Shown: piece by piece, positions 63,157 to 64,000 of the stretch
Position numbering within the stretch: the stretch's first letter is position 1
How the letters are laid out: every line of letters begins with the position of its first letter
The notes under the pieces: model-generated
Seen by the model: only the letters and a program-made list of their open reading frames with translations
What the model was told of the DNA's origin: nothing
Databases searched by the model: none
Assembly (NCBI GenBank): GCA_947396885.1
Contig: OX377206.1
Coordinates: 45,987,631 to 46,051,630, forward strand
DNA: 64,000 nt
Direction of reading: 5' to 3'
Origin: Heligmosomoides polygyrus polygyrus
Lineage: Eukaryota; Nematoda; Chromadorea; Rhabditida; Heligmosomidae
Position numbers and translations under genes: made by a program

Positions 63157-64000
63157 TACCTTCCGAATGCTGACCCACGTTGGGCGACGTCTGCGGCACT
63201 ACTTCTGAACCCTGACGTACGTTGAACGAGGTCTAGCCCCCCTAATCATTACGAAAGTTGGACGACGTCTAGGGCACGCCTTCTGAATCCCTATGCACCT
63301 TGGACGACGTCTAGGGCACGCATTCAAAATCATGACTTACGAAGGACGACGTCTAGGGCACGCCTTCTGAATCCCAGTGCACCTTGGACGACGTCTAGGG
63401 CACGCATTCAAAATCCTGACTCACGAAGGACGACGTCTAGGGTAGCCTTCTGAATGCTGACCCACGTTGGGCGACGTCTGCGGCACTACTTCTGAACCCT
63501 GACGTACGTTGAACGACGTCTAGCCCCCCTAATCATTACGAAAGTTGGACGACGTCTAGGGCACGCCTTCTGAATCCCTATGCACCTTGGACGACGTCTA
63601 GGGCACGCATTCAAAATCATGACTTACGAAGGACGACGTCTAGGGCACGCCTTCTGAATCCCAGTGCACCTTGGACGACGTCTAGGGCACGCATTCAAAA
63701 TCCTGACTTACGAAGGACGACGTCTAGGCACGCCTTCTGAATGCTGACGCACGTTGAACGACGTCCAGTGTTCGCCTTTTGAATCTCTACCCATGTTGGG
63801 CGACATCTGCGGCACTTCCTCTGAACCCTGACGTACGTTGAACGACGTCTAGCTCCCCCCCCCCCCCTAATCATTACGTAAGTTGGACGACGTCTAGGGC
63901 ACGCCTTCTGAATCCCTATGCACCTTGGACGACGTCTAGGGCACGCATTCAAAATCCTGACTTACGAAGGACGACGTCTAGGGTAGCCTTGTGAATGCTG

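Larger units (their letters stand above)
1..64000. repeat. Satellite array of ~42-bp monomers with higher-order structure
   Basis: The entire window reads as head-to-tail units of 40-43 bp, each closed by GACGACGTC or a near variant. The next unit usually opens with TAGGG, TAGC, CAGTG or TGCGG. I see no stretch of even 100 bases that is not made of these units, no inverted block and no unique flank. Six monomer classes (a1-a6) share the same layout: a left box like TAGGGCACGC, a middle like CTTCTGAATC, and a right end like CACGTTGGACGACGTC. Hand counts give about 55% GC and about 25 CpG per 250-bp HOR. What is seen is a long homogenised array. That it is eukaryotic heterochromatin is inference from array length and lack of genes. 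The host and the chromosomal site cannot be told from this sequence. Confidence 0.97.
56869..64000. repeat. ~7-kb duplicated block, copy B (runs off the window)
   Basis: Copy B repeats copy A (44207-51274) to the last base of the window, ending in the same CCTTGTGAATGC a3. Extra material near 59.58-59.7 kb repeats the a1-a2-a1-a2 dimer with GAAGTACG, giving the ~80-bp increase in offset. A private change is TCTATCTCC for TCTAGCTCC near 57000. What lies beyond 64000 would show whether copy B also enters the foreign segment. Confidence 0.83.

Noticed and set aside
1..64000. CRISPR array.
   Set aside because: There are no unique spacers between constant repeats. The whole unit is repetitive, with class-specific variants and no cas genes.
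1..64000. Interstitial telomere repeat, because TAGGG recurs at monomer starts.
   Set aside because: TAGGG occurs once per 42 bp and never as consecutive 6- or 7-base telomere units.
1..64000. Subterminal repeats of a DNA transposon such as a CACTA element.
   Set aside because: Short repeats with a shared core would fit, but there are no terminal inverted repeats, no target-site duplications, no transposase and no unique interior in 64 kb.
1..64000. Ribosomal DNA spacer or tRNA/5S gene array.
   Set aside because: No rRNA or tRNA segment is recognisable, and the repeat hierarchy never includes a longer unique unit.
1..64000. Whole window as an assembly artefact or synthetic sequence.
   Set aside because: Layered variants with shared and private mutations, graded between domains, look like natural satellite evolution. 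Local mis-joins or C-tract length errors remain possible and are noted where relevant.

Overview
The whole 64-kb window is one uninterrupted tandem-repeat (satellite) array. I found no convincing protein gene, RNA gene, transposon body or unique sequence. The basic unit is about 42 bp. Every unit ends in a GACGACGTC-like core, and by hand reading I can cut the sequence into about 1,500 such units, all in the same orientation. The units fall into six classes, called a1 to a6 here, which differ in the middle but align end to end and so descend from one ancestral monomer. In the fullest arrangement they run a1-a2-a3-a4-a5-a6, a higher-order repeat (HOR) of about 250 bp; bases 1-250 are one exact example. 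Four-unit versions of about 165-170 bp (a3-4-5-6, a1-4-5-6, a1-2-5-6) and two-unit versions are interspersed.

Organism: tens of kilobases of gene-free, HOR-structured satellite point to a eukaryotic heterochromatic region (centromeric, pericentromeric, subtelomeric, knob, or sex/B chromosome). Nothing here identifies the kingdom or the chromosomal position, because no flanking unique sequence is present at either end.

Layout: 1-5750 is mixed HORs with a 1.26-kb superrepeat. 5751-11976 is a 3.14-kb tandem duplication. 11977-16184 is a mosaic. 16185-20240 holds two 1.65-kb blocks offset by 2.4 kb. 20241-22993 is short superrepeats. 22994-26398 is a block copied again about 28.9 kb away. 26399-29695 is a mosaic. 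29696-41272 is a 5.79-kb tandem duplication with a nested 1.19-kb duplication. 41273-44206 is dominated by the 166-bp four-unit HOR. 44207-51274 and 56869-64000 are two copies of a ~7-kb block. Between them lie 51275-55341, a foreign-type segment matching the 23-26 kb block, and 55342-56868, a 1.25-kb superrepeat.

Features worth attention: the palindromic GACGTC joint recurs about every 42 bp, which is four turns of B-DNA. Class a6 carries a length-variable C-tract (about 5-16 C). CpG is abundant rather than decayed. Duplications are nested at scales of 42 bp, 170-250 bp, 1.2-7 kb and 29 kb, and their junctions lie inside homologous monomers. Open frames on either strand are by-products of a 42-bp (14-codon) unit. 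Clock-like variants (a T inside a C-tract, a core deletion, a 14-bp remnant monomer) allow relative ordering of the duplications.
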